A DNA stretch of 48,069 nucleotides from Candidatus Anaerofilum excrementigallinarum (GCA_019115305.1 DXDW01000010.1:1-48069); one strand, 5' to 3'; positions 1 through 9,553 are shown, numbered from the stretch's first letter. Notes: generated by a model from the sequence alone, not told the origin. A program made the numbers and translations.

Positions 1-69
1 GTTTAATATAATAATAACAGAGGTTTTCGGGGAAATAAATAGCATTTTATTGATTGTAGGTGAAGAAAA

Positions 70-870
70 TTGATTTTTGATCCCTGCCAGTTCTGCGCCG
101 TGACCGACACCTGGGACACCACCCTTGACCAGCCGGTGCGGCTGGAGGGCGACGGGGTCTGGGTGGGGCTGGTGTCCTCGGGGCGGTGCGCCTTCAGCGA
201 GGACTCCAGCGCGGCTCTGGCCGGCCCGGGCACCTTGCTCACCGGGCGCAGCGGCACCTTGCTGGTGCCGGTGGAGCCGGTGCATCTGCTGGCGCTGCAC
301 ATCACCGGCCAGGCGGCCGACGCCTGCGCCGCAGGGCTGGAAAAGGCCCTGTTTGTGGGCTGCGACGCCTTCCCCTCCATCGCCGAGCTCATCGGCATGC
401 TCTGCTCCGACTCGGTGCAGCTGCCCGCCGCCCGCACTGCCTCGGCGGCCTTCCGCATCCTCTGCACTTTGTCCCAGGCCGACGTCTCCTCCCCGGCCCT
501 GCCTCCCCTGGTGGCCGAGGCCATCGCGGCCATCCGCCAGCATTACGGCGAGCTGTACGGGGTGGAGGAGCTCAGCGAGAGCCTGGGGGTGAGCAAATGT
601 CACCTGGTGCGGGCCTTTTCGGCGGCCATGGGCATGCCGCCGGGGCAGTATCTCACCCAGGTGCGGCTGGAGGCGGCCAAACAGCTGCTGATGCACCGGG
701 AATATCCCCTGGAAGTGGTGGCCAGTCTCTGCGGCTTTTCGGGGGCCAACTATCTGTGCCGGGTATTCCGCCGGCACACCGGCCAGACCCCTGCCCAGTG
801 GCGGGCCGCCAATCTGGCCGCGGAAGGCTCCGACCGTCCCCTGGCAGGCGAGGCCGAACTATATATATAA
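70..870 (+). CDS. AraC-family transcriptional regulator
   Basis: C-terminal double HTH (VEELSESLGVSKCHLVRAFSAAMGMPPGQYLTQVRLEAAKQLL...VASLCGFSGANYLCRVFRRHTGQTPAQWR); TTG start in the track, true start uncertain. Confidence 0.85.
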   Translation: MIFDPCQFCAVTDTWDTTLDQPVRLEGDGVWVGLVSSGRCAFSEDSSAALAGPGTLLTGRSGTLLVPVEPVHLLALHITGQAADACAAGLEKALFVGCDAFPSIAELIGMLCSDSVQLPAARTASAAFRILCTLSQADVSSPALPPLVAEAIAAIRQHYGELYGVEELSESLGVSKCHLVRAFSAAMGMPPGQYLTQVRLEAAKQLLMHREYPLEVVASLCGFSGANYLCRVFRRHTGQTPAQWRAANLAAEGSDRPLAGEAELYI

Positions 871-938
871 TGTATGGTTGCACAAATGTCCGGTTTGGCT
901 CTGTTTTTTGCACTTTCTTCCCCAACCGTGTTTTTCCT

Positions 939-967
939 TTGCAAACGGGTGACGGCTGCTGTATAGT
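939..967 (+). promoter_or_regulatory. Predicted sigma-A promoter for nagB
   Basis: TTGCAA - 17 bp - TATAGT. Confidence 0.6.
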
Positions 968-1036
968 AGAGGTAAGAGAAACGGACGCCTGCCTTGCGGC
1001 GCCCCTACCAGAACAAGAGAACAGGAGAGATTTGCA

Positions 1037-1774
1037 ATGAAAGTAATCGTTACCAACAGTTACGACGAATCCTGCAAAGTTGTAGCGGAAATGATCCGCG
1101 ACGTAGTCAACCAGAAGCCCGCCTGCAAGCTGGGCCTGGCCACCGGCGGCACCCCGGTGCCCATCTACAAAAAGCTCATCGAGATGAACAAGGCCGGCGA
1201 GGTCGACTTCTCTCAGGTGCACACCGTCAATCTGGACGAGTACTGCGGCATCCCCGGCACCCATGACCAGAGCTACCGCTACTTCATGGACACCAACCTG
1301 TTCAACCACATCAACATCGACAAGGCCAACACCTACGTGGCTCAGGGCATGGGCGACTTTGAGGCCAACGCCCGCGAGCTGGAAGCCAAGGTCCGCGAGG
1401 GCGGCGTAGCCGACCTGCAGCTGCTGGGCATCGGCAACAACGGTCACATTGCCTTCAACGAGGCCAGCGACCATCTGGTGGCTGTGGCTCACATCGAGAC
1501 CCTCACCGAGAGCACCATCACCGCCAACGCCCGCTTCTTCGAGAAGAAGGAAGATGTTCCTACCAAGGCCATCACCATGGGCATGGGCGACATCCTGGCT
1601 GCCAAGTGCGTTGTGCTGGTTGCCACCGGTCTGGCCAAGGTTCCCGCCATCAAGGGCTTGATCATGGACGACGTCATCACCACCCAGAACCCCAGCACCA
1701 TGCTGAAGATGCATGAGAACGCCATTGTCGTCATCGACAAGGAGCTGGCCAACGCCGTGGGCTACAAGGGCTGA
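1037..1774 (+). CDS. nagB: Glucosamine-6-phosphate deaminase
   Basis: LGLATGGTPVPIYKKL, VNLDEYCGIPGTHDQSYRYFM, LGIGNNGHIAFNEA. Confidence 0.95.
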   Translation: MKVIVTNSYDESCKVVAEMIRDVVNQKPACKLGLATGGTPVPIYKKLIEMNKAGEVDFSQVHTVNLDEYCGIPGTHDQSYRYFMDTNLFNHINIDKANTYVAQGMGDFEANARELEAKVREGGVADLQLLGIGNNGHIAFNEASDHLVAVAHIETLTESTITANARFFEKKEDVPTKAITMGMGDILAAKCVVLVATGLAKVPAIKGLIMDDVITTQNPSTMLKMHENAIVVIDKELANAVGYKG

Positions 1775-1809
1775 GCTTCGGCGCCGTACATTCTCTGACA
1801 TCTACAAGG

Positions 1810-1846
1810 AAACGGCAAGCCGAAAGGCATTGCCGTTTCTTTTTTT
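1810..1846 (+). terminator. Intrinsic terminator after nagB
   Basis: AAACGGCAA...TTGCCGTTT stem followed by a T run. Confidence 0.8.
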
Positions 1847-1873
1847 ATCTGTGTGGAAAGAGGTGTGTTTTTG

Positions 1874-2602
1874 ATGAAATTTTGCATTCTGACAGATATA
1901 CACAACAATGTAATCGCACTGGAAGCAATTCTGCAGGCTGTACACACAGAGCATTTTGACGGATACCTGTGTGCTGGAGATATCATTGGTATCGGGCCCT
2001 ATCCCGAACAAACTGTCCGGCGTATGATGGCGCTTCCCAATCTTGCTGCCGTGCAGGGAAACCATGACAGATACCTCACCGTCGGCATGCCGTCTTATTT
2101 CCCAAATCCGGAAGGCATGGACTACACGGAAATGCAGCATCATTGTTGGGAACACAGACAGCTTTCCGAAACCACCGCGGCCTTTCTGAAGAGTCTTCCC
2201 CTGCGCCGCGATCTCTGCGTATACGGAAAGACCATTGCTGTGATGCACTATTGCATGGACAAAAACGGACAGTATATCAATTACACACCTCACCCTTCGC
2301 CGGAGCAGTTGGCTGAAATGTTTTCCGATATAGACGCAGATATTATTGTATACGGGCACGACCATGCTCCAACCATATTGCATCATCAGGAAAAATGGTA
2401 TATAAACAGTGGTTCTCTGGGATGTCCCGGTATGGAAAAGAACATCGCACGGGCCGCTGTATTGAAGATTTTACCGGACGGATCGACAGATGTGCATTGT
2501 CTCGCCGTACCGTACGACGCACAAAGTGTAACCGCTGAAATCTCCCGTCTGCAATACCCTGCTTTTGAGCAGATCCAGCGTTTCTTTTTTGGGCTTTCCT
2601 GA
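1874..2602 (+). CDS. Metallophosphoesterase family protein
   Basis: MKFCILTDIHNN, CAGDIIGIGPYPE, GNHDRYL, VYGHDHAP, NSGSLG metallophosphatase motifs; ATG at 1874 preferred over GTG at 1853. Confidence 0.88.
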   Translation: MKFCILTDIHNNVIALEAILQAVHTEHFDGYLCAGDIIGIGPYPEQTVRRMMALPNLAAVQGNHDRYLTVGMPSYFPNPEGMDYTEMQHHCWEHRQLSETTAAFLKSLPLRRDLCVYGKTIAVMHYCMDKNGQYINYTPHPSPEQLAEMFSDIDADIIVYGHDHAPTILHHQEKWYINSGSLGCPGMEKNIARAAVLKILPDGSTDVHCLAVPYDAQSVTAEISRLQYPAFEQIQRFFFGLS

Positions 2603-2614
2603 TGGTGCTCGCAT

Positions 2615-2656
2615 AAAAAATGCCAGCGGATCAAAAACGATCCGCTGGCATTTTTA
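2615..2656. terminator. Bidirectional terminator between convergent genes
   Basis: AAATGCCAGCGGATC-aaaaac-GATCCGCTGGCATTT flanked by A and T runs. Confidence 0.85.
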
Positions 2657-3745
2657 TATTTTCTGTTCTGCGGGCGCTTCCTCCTGCTCGCCGCGGGTGA
2701 ATTTCAGCGCCAGCCACACCGCCGCCAGACCGGCCGCCAGCTTGGCCACCAGAAAGGCCGTCACCTGCTGTCCGGTGGCCACTGCGGCCACAAAGGCCAG
2801 CTGGCCTCCCAGACAGAAAGCGCCGCTCACCGTGAAGGCGGCATTCATCACCTTGCCCCGCACGTCCATGCGGCTATAAAGGGGAAGCATGGAAATGCTG
2901 TTGGCCAGGCTGGCCAGCAGCCCCACCACGGCGTACTCGTTTACCCGCAGGGCCCGGCCCGCCCGCTGCAGCAGCCTGCCGGCGCGGTGCATCAGCAGAT
3001 TGGCCGCCACCAGGGAGCCGCAGACCACCGCCGTGATGCGGAACACCACCATCAGCACCTCGGTGACCAGCGCCGGGTCCACCACCGCCCAGCGGGGCAC
3101 AAACACCCCGGCGGTGACCACACACAGCAGCAAAATGCCCGCCGCCCGCACCAGCTGGCCCAGGATACTCATGGCCCGCAGACAGCCCCGGGGCGCAAAG
3201 CGCAGCCCGGCGCAAAGGCCCAGACAGATGATACAGACCGGCCAGAGCCCGCCCCACAGCTGGGCCGGGCCCATGCCCAGCACCAATCCGCCGGCCAGCA
3301 GGCCCAACGGCAGAGAAATAATGCCCCACAGCACCCCCTGCATAAAGCCCTGCACCTCGTGGGCAGGCAGGCTGCCCAAGGAGATGGGCAGAGCAAAACT
3401 GACCAGAGTGCCCAAGGTGGAGGTGACCAGCACAGCGCTGTAAGCCCCCAGCTGGCTGTCCCGGGCCAGCTGCACCGCCAGGGTATAGCCGCCCATATCG
3501 GGAGCCAGCAGTGCCCCCGCCAGCAGAGAGGGATCGAAGGGCAGCTGCGCCAAAGCCTCCCCCGGGGTGCCGCCGCCCAGCAGGGCCGTGGCCGCGCAGT
3601 AGATACCCGCCATGGACAGGCAGAGCGGCCCCATGGAGGCCAGGCCCTGGTCAAAGGCCGGCGCAACCCCCATGACTCCGTTGAACAGCTTGTCCAACGC
3701 CCCCAGCAGGGCAAAACAGAGCAGAGCAGCGATCAGAATATTCAT
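2654..3745 (-). CDS. EutH-like ethanolamine permease family membrane protein
   Basis: Multi-TM; MNILIAALLCFALLGALDKLFNG start and NEYAVVGLLASLANSISMLPLYSRMDVRGKVMNAAFTVSGAFCLGGQLAFVA resemble EutH. Confidence 0.8.
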   Translation of the reverse strand: MNILIAALLCFALLGALDKLFNGVMGVAPAFDQGLASMGPLCLSMAGIYCAATALLGGGTPGEALAQLPFDPSLLAGALLAPDMGGYTLAVQLARDSQLGAYSAVLVTSTLGTLVSFALPISLGSLPAHEVQGFMQGVLWGIISLPLGLLAGGLVLGMGPAQLWGGLWPVCIICLGLCAGLRFAPRGCLRAMSILGQLVRAAGILLLCVVTAGVFVPRWAVVDPALVTEVLMVVFRITAVVCGSLVAANLLMHRAGRLLQRAGRALRVNEYAVVGLLASLANSISMLPLYSRMDVRGKVMNAAFTVSGAFCLGGQLAFVAAVATGQQVTAFLVAKLAAGLAAVWLALKFTRGEQEEAPAEQKI

Positions 3746-3790
3746 ACCATTTCCTCCCCCGCGGCTTTGGGCCGCTTTGCCTCCGGTCAG

Positions 3791-3831
3791 AAAGAAAAAG
3801 GGGCCTGCCGCCGGCACAGGCGACAGGCCCC
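3791..3831 (-). terminator. Intrinsic terminator after lysS
   Basis: GGGGCCTGTCG...CGGCAGGCCCC followed by TTTTTCTTT on the minus strand. Confidence 0.75.
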
Positions 3832-3856
3832 GCCCTTACAGGCGAAAGCTTGCGTT

Positions 3857-5377
3857 TCAGTCCACCGGCTTCATGGTCGGGAACAGCAGCACGTCCCGGA
3901 TAGAAGCAGAGTCGGTGAGCAGCATCACCAGCCGGTCCAGACCGAAGCCCAGGCCGCCGGTGGGGGCAAGGCCGTACTCCAGAGCGGTGACATAGTCATA
4001 GTCCACCTGGCAGGTATCATTGGGGTTCTGGGCCTTGCGGGCGGCTACCTGGCGCTCGAAGCGCTCCTTCTGGTCGATGGGGTCGTTGAGCTCGCTGAAG
4101 GCGTTGCCGAACTCGGTGGCGTTGATGAAATACTCAAACCGCTCGGTGAAGGCAGGCTCGTCGGCCTTGCGCTTGGCCAGAGGGCTGTTTTCCACGGGGT
4201 AGTCGTAGATGAAGGTGGGCTGGATCAGGTTCTCCTCCACAAAGGCGTCGAACAGCTCCACCAGCACGGCGCCCTTGGTGGCGTCGGCGGGGACCTCCAC
4301 ATGCTTTTCGGCAGCGGCGGCACGGGCGTCGGCGTCGGTGGCCCAGCTGTAATAGTCGCAGCCGGAGTACTTCTTCACGGCTTCCACCATGGTCATCCGC
4401 TCCCAGTGGTCCATGTCGATCATCTGGCCCTGGTAGGGGATGGTCATGCTGCCGCAGATGTTGCGGGCCAGCTGCTTGTACAGGTCTTCCACCAGGTCCA
4501 TCATGCCCTTGTAGTCGGTGTAGGCCTGGTACAGCTCGATGGAGGTGAACTCGGGGTTGTGCTTGGTGTCCATGCCCTCGTTGCGGAAGATGCGGCCCAC
4601 CTCGTACACCTTGTCAAAGCCGCCCACGATGAGACGCTTCAGGTTCAGCTCGGTCTCGATGCGCAGGTACATGTCCATGTCCAGGGTGTTGTGATGGGTG
4701 ACGAAAGGCCGGGCGGAAGCGCCGATCTCCAGAGGCAGCAGGATGGGGGTGTCCACCTCCACAAAGCCACGGGAATCCAAGAAGTCCCGGATCTGGCGCA
4801 GGATCTGGCTGCGCTTGACGAAGGTGTCCTTCACCTCGGGGTTGACGATGAGATCGATATACCGCTGGCGGTAACGGATCTCCTGGTCCTTGAGGCCGTG
4901 GAACTTCTCGGGCAGGGGCAGCAGGCTCTTGCTGAGCAGGATGATCTCGCTGACCTTGACGCTGATCTCCCCCATCTTGGTGCGGAAGACCTCGCCCTTG
5001 ACGCCGATGATGTCGCCGATGTCCATCTTCTTGAAGGCGGCGTACTCCTCGTCCCCCACCAGATCCCGGCGGACATACAGCTGGATGTGGCCGCTGTTGT
5101 CCCGCAGGTCGGTGAAGCTGGCCTTGCCCATCACCCGCTTGCTCATCATGCGGCCGGCGATGCAGACGGCGTCACCGGTCTCCTGCTCGGGCTCCAGATG
5201 GGCGTATTTCTCCTTGATCTGTCCGGCGTAGTCGGACACAGGGTAGCTGGTGAGCTGGAAGGGGTCTTTGCCGGCGGCCTGCAGGTCGGCCAGCTTCTGG
5301 CGGCGCACCGCTACCAGCTGGTTGTATTCCTGGGCAGTCTGCTGGGGCGCCTGGTTGGTGGCTTGGTTCTTTTCCAT
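3857..5377 (-). CDS. lysS: Lysyl-tRNA synthetase, class II
   Basis: Class II motifs (RSQILRQIRDFLDSRGFVEVDTPIL, FRNEGMDTKHNPEFTSIELYQAYTDY, GLGFGLDRLVMLLTDSASIRDVLLFP); start at MEKNQATNQ. Confidence 0.96.
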   Translation of the reverse strand: MEKNQATNQAPQQTAQEYNQLVAVRRQKLADLQAAGKDPFQLTSYPVSDYAGQIKEKYAHLEPEQETGDAVCIAGRMMSKRVMGKASFTDLRDNSGHIQLYVRRDLVGDEEYAAFKKMDIGDIIGVKGEVFRTKMGEISVKVSEIILLSKSLLPLPEKFHGLKDQEIRYRQRYIDLIVNPEVKDTFVKRSQILRQIRDFLDSRGFVEVDTPILLPLEIGASARPFVTHHNTLDMDMYLRIETELNLKRLIVGGFDKVYEVGRIFRNEGMDTKHNPEFTSIELYQAYTDYKGMMDLVEDLYKQLARNICGSMTIPYQGQMIDMDHWERMTMVEAVKKYSGCDYYSWATDADARAAAAEKHVEVPADATKGAVLVELFDAFVEENLIQPTFIYDYPVENSPLAKRKADEPAFTERFEYFINATEFGNAFSELNDPIDQKERFERQVAARKAQNPNDTCQVDYDYVTALEYGLAPTGGLGFGLDRLVMLLTDSASIRDVLLFPTMKPVD

Positions 5378-5479
5378 AGATTTCCTTTCCTCCGCTTTGC
5401 AGGTTGATGGATAAAAATAATCCGCCGGGGGCGGTTTGCTTGTTGTCGGTGCGCGGTCCGGGCCGCACATACATAGTAT

Positions 5480-5509
5480 AGTATAGCATATTTCCCGCCC
5501 AGGTGTCAG
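5480..5509 (-). promoter_or_regulatory. Predicted lysS promoter (extended -10)
   Basis: CTGACA - 18 bp - TGc TATACT on the minus strand. Confidence 0.55.
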
Positions 5510-5532
5510 ATGGCTTTTTGACAAAATCCGTC

Positions 5533-5581
5533 AAAAAAAGGCCGGCGGTTTTTATCGCTTTCGCAACAAAACCGCCGGCCT
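5533..5581 (-). terminator. Intrinsic terminator of the trpXYZ-dppA operon
   Basis: AGGCCGGCGGTTTT...AAAACCGCCGGCCT then T run. Confidence 0.85.
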
Positions 5582-5608
5582 CGCCGGAGGATGGCGTGGA
5601 TAACGCTG

Positions 5609-6409
5609 TTACAGGGTGAAATGATAGAACCGCAGCAGGTCCATGTAGTCCCGGCTGGCAAATTCCACCGTCTTTTCGTCCAGCCGCAGGGCGCCGGGAT
5701 AGATCGATGCGCTCTGGGCCTTGGCGTGGGTGGTAAACCGCACCTGGGTGACAAACTCCTCGGGCATGGGCACCTGACAGCCCTCTCCCTTCTGGGCTAC
5801 GGCCCGCTCCATGCCCCGGCGGATGTTTTCCGCCGCGATCTCGGGATGGATGCTGGTGCTGGAGCCGCCGGTGCCCCGGCTCACCGCCACGGTGGTGATG
5901 CCCGGCACCAGTTCCTTGGCCAGCTCACACAGGGCCTGGTCACCCGACAAAAAGATCACCGGAATCCCCAGCATACCGGCGGCGTAGGCGTGGATATGGA
6001 ACTCCCCCGCCCGCTTGCCGTTGATCCGCACCTCGTCCACGGTGACGGTGTTCATGGTGTGGGCCAGGGGATTGCCGTCCCCGCCGCCGGGGCTGTGATA
6101 GCCCACAAAGGCCAGCGCGTCAAAGCCGTCCTGCAGGCCGCTGACCATGCTGAATCCGTCTCCGGTCCAGCCCCGGTTCAGCTCCACCCCTTCGGGCAAA
6201 GTGCCGGGCAGGATGTTGCGGGCGTTGTCGTGGGCGTCCTTTACCCGGATGGCACCGGCCCCGGCGGCCAGCGCACCCCGGCAGGCGGCGTTGACTTCCC
6301 GGGTCATCTGGCCCCGGGCATATTCGTAATCGTCCTTGCCCCGCTCGGTCTCGGGCCAGGCGCAGACGCCGCAGCAGCCCTCGATATCGGCGGAAATAAA
6401 CAGCTTCAT
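5609..6409 (-). CDS. M55 family metallopeptidase (D-aminopeptidase, DppA-like)
   Basis: MKLFISADIEGCCGVCAW, VKDAHDNARNILP, FVGYHSPGG: M55 motifs. Confidence 0.92.
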   Translation of the reverse strand: MKLFISADIEGCCGVCAWPETERGKDDYEYARGQMTREVNAACRGALAAGAGAIRVKDAHDNARNILPGTLPEGVELNRGWTGDGFSMVSGLQDGFDALAFVGYHSPGGGDGNPLAHTMNTVTVDEVRINGKRAGEFHIHAYAAGMLGIPVIFLSGDQALCELAKELVPGITTVAVSRGTGGSSTSIHPEIAAENIRRGMERAVAQKGEGCQVPMPEEFVTQVRFTTHAKAQSASIYPGALRLDEKTVEFASRDYMDLLRFYHFTL

Positions 6410-6424
6410 TGGTATTCCTCCTTT

Positions 6425-7228
6425 TTATTGAGCCGACAGCAGAATGCGGTCGTTGTCCAGCTGCTTGCCTGCGCCCACCTTGAACCGGTCCAGCAGATCC
6501 TGCACCGTCAGCCCGCTGCGCTCCTGGCCTGCCACGTCCAGCACAATGCGGCCGGCGTCCATCATCAGCGTGCGGTTGCCCAGCTCCAGGCTGGAGGCCA
6601 GATTGTGGGTGATCATCAGGCAGGTGATCTGCTTTTGTTCCACGATCTCTTTGGTCAGGTTCAGCACCTTTTCGGCGGTGCCGGGGTCCAGAGCGGCGGT
6701 GTGCTCGTCCAGCAAAAGCAGCTTGGGGGTGACCATGGTGGCCATGAGCAAGGTCAGAGCCTGGCGCTGGCCTCCCGACAGCAGCCCCACCGGCTGCTTC
6801 ATCCGGTCTTCCAGACCCAGTCCCAGCCGGGCCAATTGAGCCCGGAACCACTCCCGGTCGGTGCGGGTGATGCGGGAAAAACCCATGCCTTTCTTGGCGG
6901 TGCGCAGATAGGCCAAAGACATGTTTTCCTCAATGGTCATGGAAGGGGCGGTGCCCTTCATGGGGTCCTGGAACAGCCGGCCGATCTCGCCGCTGCGCTT
7001 GTGCTCGGGCAGGAAGGTAACGTCCCGGCCGTCCAGCAGAATGCGTCCGCTGTCGGCGATGAAGCTGCCGGCAATGGCGTTGAACAGAGTGGATTTGCCC
7101 GCCCCGTTGGAGCCCAGAATGGTGATGAAATCCCCCTTGTGCACCTCCAGATTCAAATCGCAGAGGGCCTGCTTCTGGTTGACGGTGCCGGGGTTGAAGG
7201 TTTTGGAGATATGTTCCAGGGTCAGCAT
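6425..7228 (-). CDS. ABC transporter ATP-binding protein (TrpZ-like)
   Basis: Walker A GSNGAGKST, signature LSGGQRQALTLLMA, Walker B LLLLDEHTAALDP. Confidence 0.93.
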   Translation of the reverse strand: MLTLEHISKTFNPGTVNQKQALCDLNLEVHKGDFITILGSNGAGKSTLFNAIAGSFIADSGRILLDGRDVTFLPEHKRSGEIGRLFQDPMKGTAPSMTIEENMSLAYLRTAKKGMGFSRITRTDREWFRAQLARLGLGLEDRMKQPVGLLSGGQRQALTLLMATMVTPKLLLLDEHTAALDPGTAEKVLNLTKEIVEQKQITCLMITHNLASSLELGNRTLMMDAGRIVLDVAGQERSGLTVQDLLDRFKVGAGKQLDNDRILLSAQ

Positions 7229-8124
7229 GATTTTTTCGCCTCCCGTTTGCGCCGGGCAAATGCCAGGGCGGATTTGAGAGCCGGCAGCGAGATGGTGACG
7301 CCCACAATCACCGCCGACACCAGCTTGAGGTTGCTGGCGCCCAGGTTGGCGCCCAGGGCAAAGGCCATGATGATGCGGTATAGGATGGAACCAACCATGA
7401 CCCCGGCCACACACCGGGCCACGCCGCCCCGGCCCACGATCACCTCGCCGATGATGAGGCTGGCAAGCCCCACCACCACCATGCCGGTGCCCAGGTTGGA
7501 GTCGCTGAACTTCTGCTGCTGGGCCAGCAGACCGCCGGACAGGGAGATGATGGCGTTGGCCAGGCAGAGCCCCACCGTGGTGGTGAAGGCGGGATTGATG
7601 GAGGAGGCGGAGACCATGTCCTTGTTGTCGCCGGTGGCCCGGATGGACAGGCCCAGCTGGGTGCCCAGAAAGGCGGTGAGGCCGCCTCCCACCACCAGCA
7701 CCACCGCCAGGGCCAGCGCCAGGGTACCGAACTGCTTGCCCAGCAGTCCCTCGGCCCAGGTGAACACGGTGTCGGCCTTGAGCAGGGGCAGATTCTGCCG
7801 TCCGCCCATGACCATGAGGTTGATGGAATACAGGCCCGTCATGGTGACGATACCGGCCAGAATGGGCTGCACCTTGCATTTGGTCTGCAAAAAGGCGGTG
7901 ACGCCGCCGGCCATGGCCCCGGCCAGAATGGCCGCAGCCAGTCCCAGCACCGGATGGCCCAGCGTGGTGAGCATGGCCGAGGTGGCGGCCCCCAGAGTAA
8001 AGCTGCCGTCGGTGGTGAGGTCGGCCACATTCAGCACCCGGTAGCTCAGGTAAAGGCCCAGCGCCACCAGGCTGTAAATCAGCCCCTGTTCCACCGCGCC
8101 CAGCAGCGCAGTCATCGAGATCAT
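7222..8124 (-). CDS. ABC transporter permease (TrpY-like)
   Basis: Hydrophobic; GAVEQGLIYSLVALGLYLSYRVLNVADLTTDGSFTLGAA typical of this permease family; between ATPase and SBP genes. Confidence 0.9.
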   Translation of the reverse strand: MISMTALLGAVEQGLIYSLVALGLYLSYRVLNVADLTTDGSFTLGAATSAMLTTLGHPVLGLAAAILAGAMAGGVTAFLQTKCKVQPILAGIVTMTGLYSINLMVMGGRQNLPLLKADTVFTWAEGLLGKQFGTLALALAVVLVVGGGLTAFLGTQLGLSIRATGDNKDMVSASSINPAFTTTVGLCLANAIISLSGGLLAQQQKFSDSNLGTGMVVVGLASLIIGEVIVGRGGVARCVAGVMVGSILYRIIMAFALGANLGASNLKLVSAVIVGVTISLPALKSALAFARRKREAKKSC

Positions 8125-8202
8125 ATTGATTCTCCCCTTTTCCCCGTTTTCACGCCGCAAAGCGCCGGCGGGTCTTCCCCGCGCGGCGCCATGGACGGCC
8201 TA

Positions 8203-9204
8203 TCAGTTGACGTAAGCGGAAACATCCACCCCGATGGCGGCGGCGGTCTCTTCATTGACCACCACGTTGACGTCGGTCATGGTCTGCACCGGCATGGTGG
8301 CGGGATCGGCGCCCTGAAGCACCTCCAGCACCATATCGGCGGTCTTTTCACCCAGATTGGTGTAGTTGACGCCGGCGGAAGCCAGACCGCCGTCCTTCAC
8401 CATGCTGTCGGCCGACACATACACCGGGATCTTGGCCTCGTTGGCCACCTCGGCTACCACGCTCATGGCGGTGGCCACGGTGTTGTCGATGGGGATGAAG
8501 ATGGCGTCGCATTTTTCCACCAGCGTCTGGGCAGCCTGCTGCACTTCGCTGGTATTGGTGACGGTGGCCTCGGTGTAGCTGCCGCCGTTAGCGTCCAGAT
8601 AGGCCTTGGCGTCGGCGATGACCCCGGCGCTGCTGGGCTCGCTGGTGCAGTAGAGCAGGCCGAAGTTCTTGGCTTCGGGGGTGAGCTCGGCGGCCACTTC
8701 AAAGATCTTTTCCACCGGGATGCTGTCGCTGGTGCCGGTGACGTTGCCGCCGGGGGCGTCCAGGCTGTCCAGCTGCAGGTCGGTGACAGGATCGGTCACC
8801 GCCGAAAAGACGATGGGAATGTCCTCGGTGACGCCGGCGGCTCCGGCGGCGGCGGGGGTGGCGATGGCCACGATGAGGTCCACGCCCTCGCCCACAAACT
8901 TGTTGCAGATATTGGAGATATTGGTGGGATCGCCCTGGGCGTTCTGCACCTGGACATCCACGGTGATACCGGCGGCCTCGGCCTGGCTCTGCAGCCGCTG
9001 CTCCAGAGCGGTGCGGATCTCATCCAGGGAGGTGTGCTCCATATACTGGATCAGGCCAACGGTGTAGTCGGCCCCGCCGGCGCTGCCGCTGGCGGTCTGG
9101 CTGCCGGCGGCAGAACCGGACGAGCTGCCCGAACAGCCGGCCAGCATACCGGCGCATACAGCGGCGGAGAGCATCGCGGACAAGAGTTTGTGCATCTTTT
9201 TCAT
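8203..9204 (-). CDS. ABC transporter substrate-binding lipoprotein (TrpX-like)
   Basis: MKKMHKLLSAMLSAAVCAGMLAGCSGSS lipobox; YTVGLIQYMEHTSLDEIRTAL and NISNICNKFVGEGVDLIVAIATPAAAG match the ABC_sub_bind family. Confidence 0.92.
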   Translation of the reverse strand: MKKMHKLLSAMLSAAVCAGMLAGCSGSSSGSAAGSQTASGSAGGADYTVGLIQYMEHTSLDEIRTALEQRLQSQAEAAGITVDVQVQNAQGDPTNISNICNKFVGEGVDLIVAIATPAAAGAAGVTEDIPIVFSAVTDPVTDLQLDSLDAPGGNVTGTSDSIPVEKIFEVAAELTPEAKNFGLLYCTSEPSSAGVIADAKAYLDANGGSYTEATVTNTSEVQQAAQTLVEKCDAIFIPIDNTVATAMSVVAEVANEAKIPVYVSADSMVKDGGLASAGVNYTNLGEKTADMVLEVLQGADPATMPVQTMTDVNVVVNEETAAAIGVDVSAYVN

Positions 9205-9233
9205 AGTGGTTCCTCCTCTTTGTGGGGCGGGAC

Positions 9234-9520
9234 CAAAACAAAACGGCCCGCCCTGGTGATGTTTCATCACAAGGACAGGCCGGAATTTCTTTCCAAACAC
9301 CTGCGGTGCCACCTTGTTTGCCGCGAAAGCCGCGGCCCCTCTGCGGGATGCCAACACATCCCTGCCCAATAACGGGAGCACCCGTCGCGGGATTTCGGCT
9401 TTGCGGCCATTCCCCCGCGCCCTCCACGGTCCATTTGTCCGCCCCGCTTTCTGCCCGTTTCCATCCTCCGGGCTCTCTGGAAGTGCGCTGTGCGGTTTTA
9501 TCTCCGTTTCAATGGTTTAC
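9234..9520 (-). ncRNA. T-box leader (probable tRNA-Trp specificity) upstream of the trpXYZ-like operon
   Basis: AAGGTGGCACCGCAGG T-box (9300..9315), terminator CGGCCTGTCCTTGTGATG-AAA-CATCACCAGGGCGGGCCG-TTTTGTTTT (9234..9283), Stem I AGAGAG element, candidate specifier TGG at 9431..9433 in GGACAAATGGACCG. Confidence 0.85.
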
Positions 9521-9524
9521 TGGT

Positions 9525-9553
9525 ATTAAACACGATTTCGCCCCAATTGTCCA
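9525..9553 (-). promoter_or_regulatory. Promoter of the T-box / trpXYZ operon
   Basis: TGGACA - 17 bp - TTTAAT on the minus strand. Confidence 0.65.
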
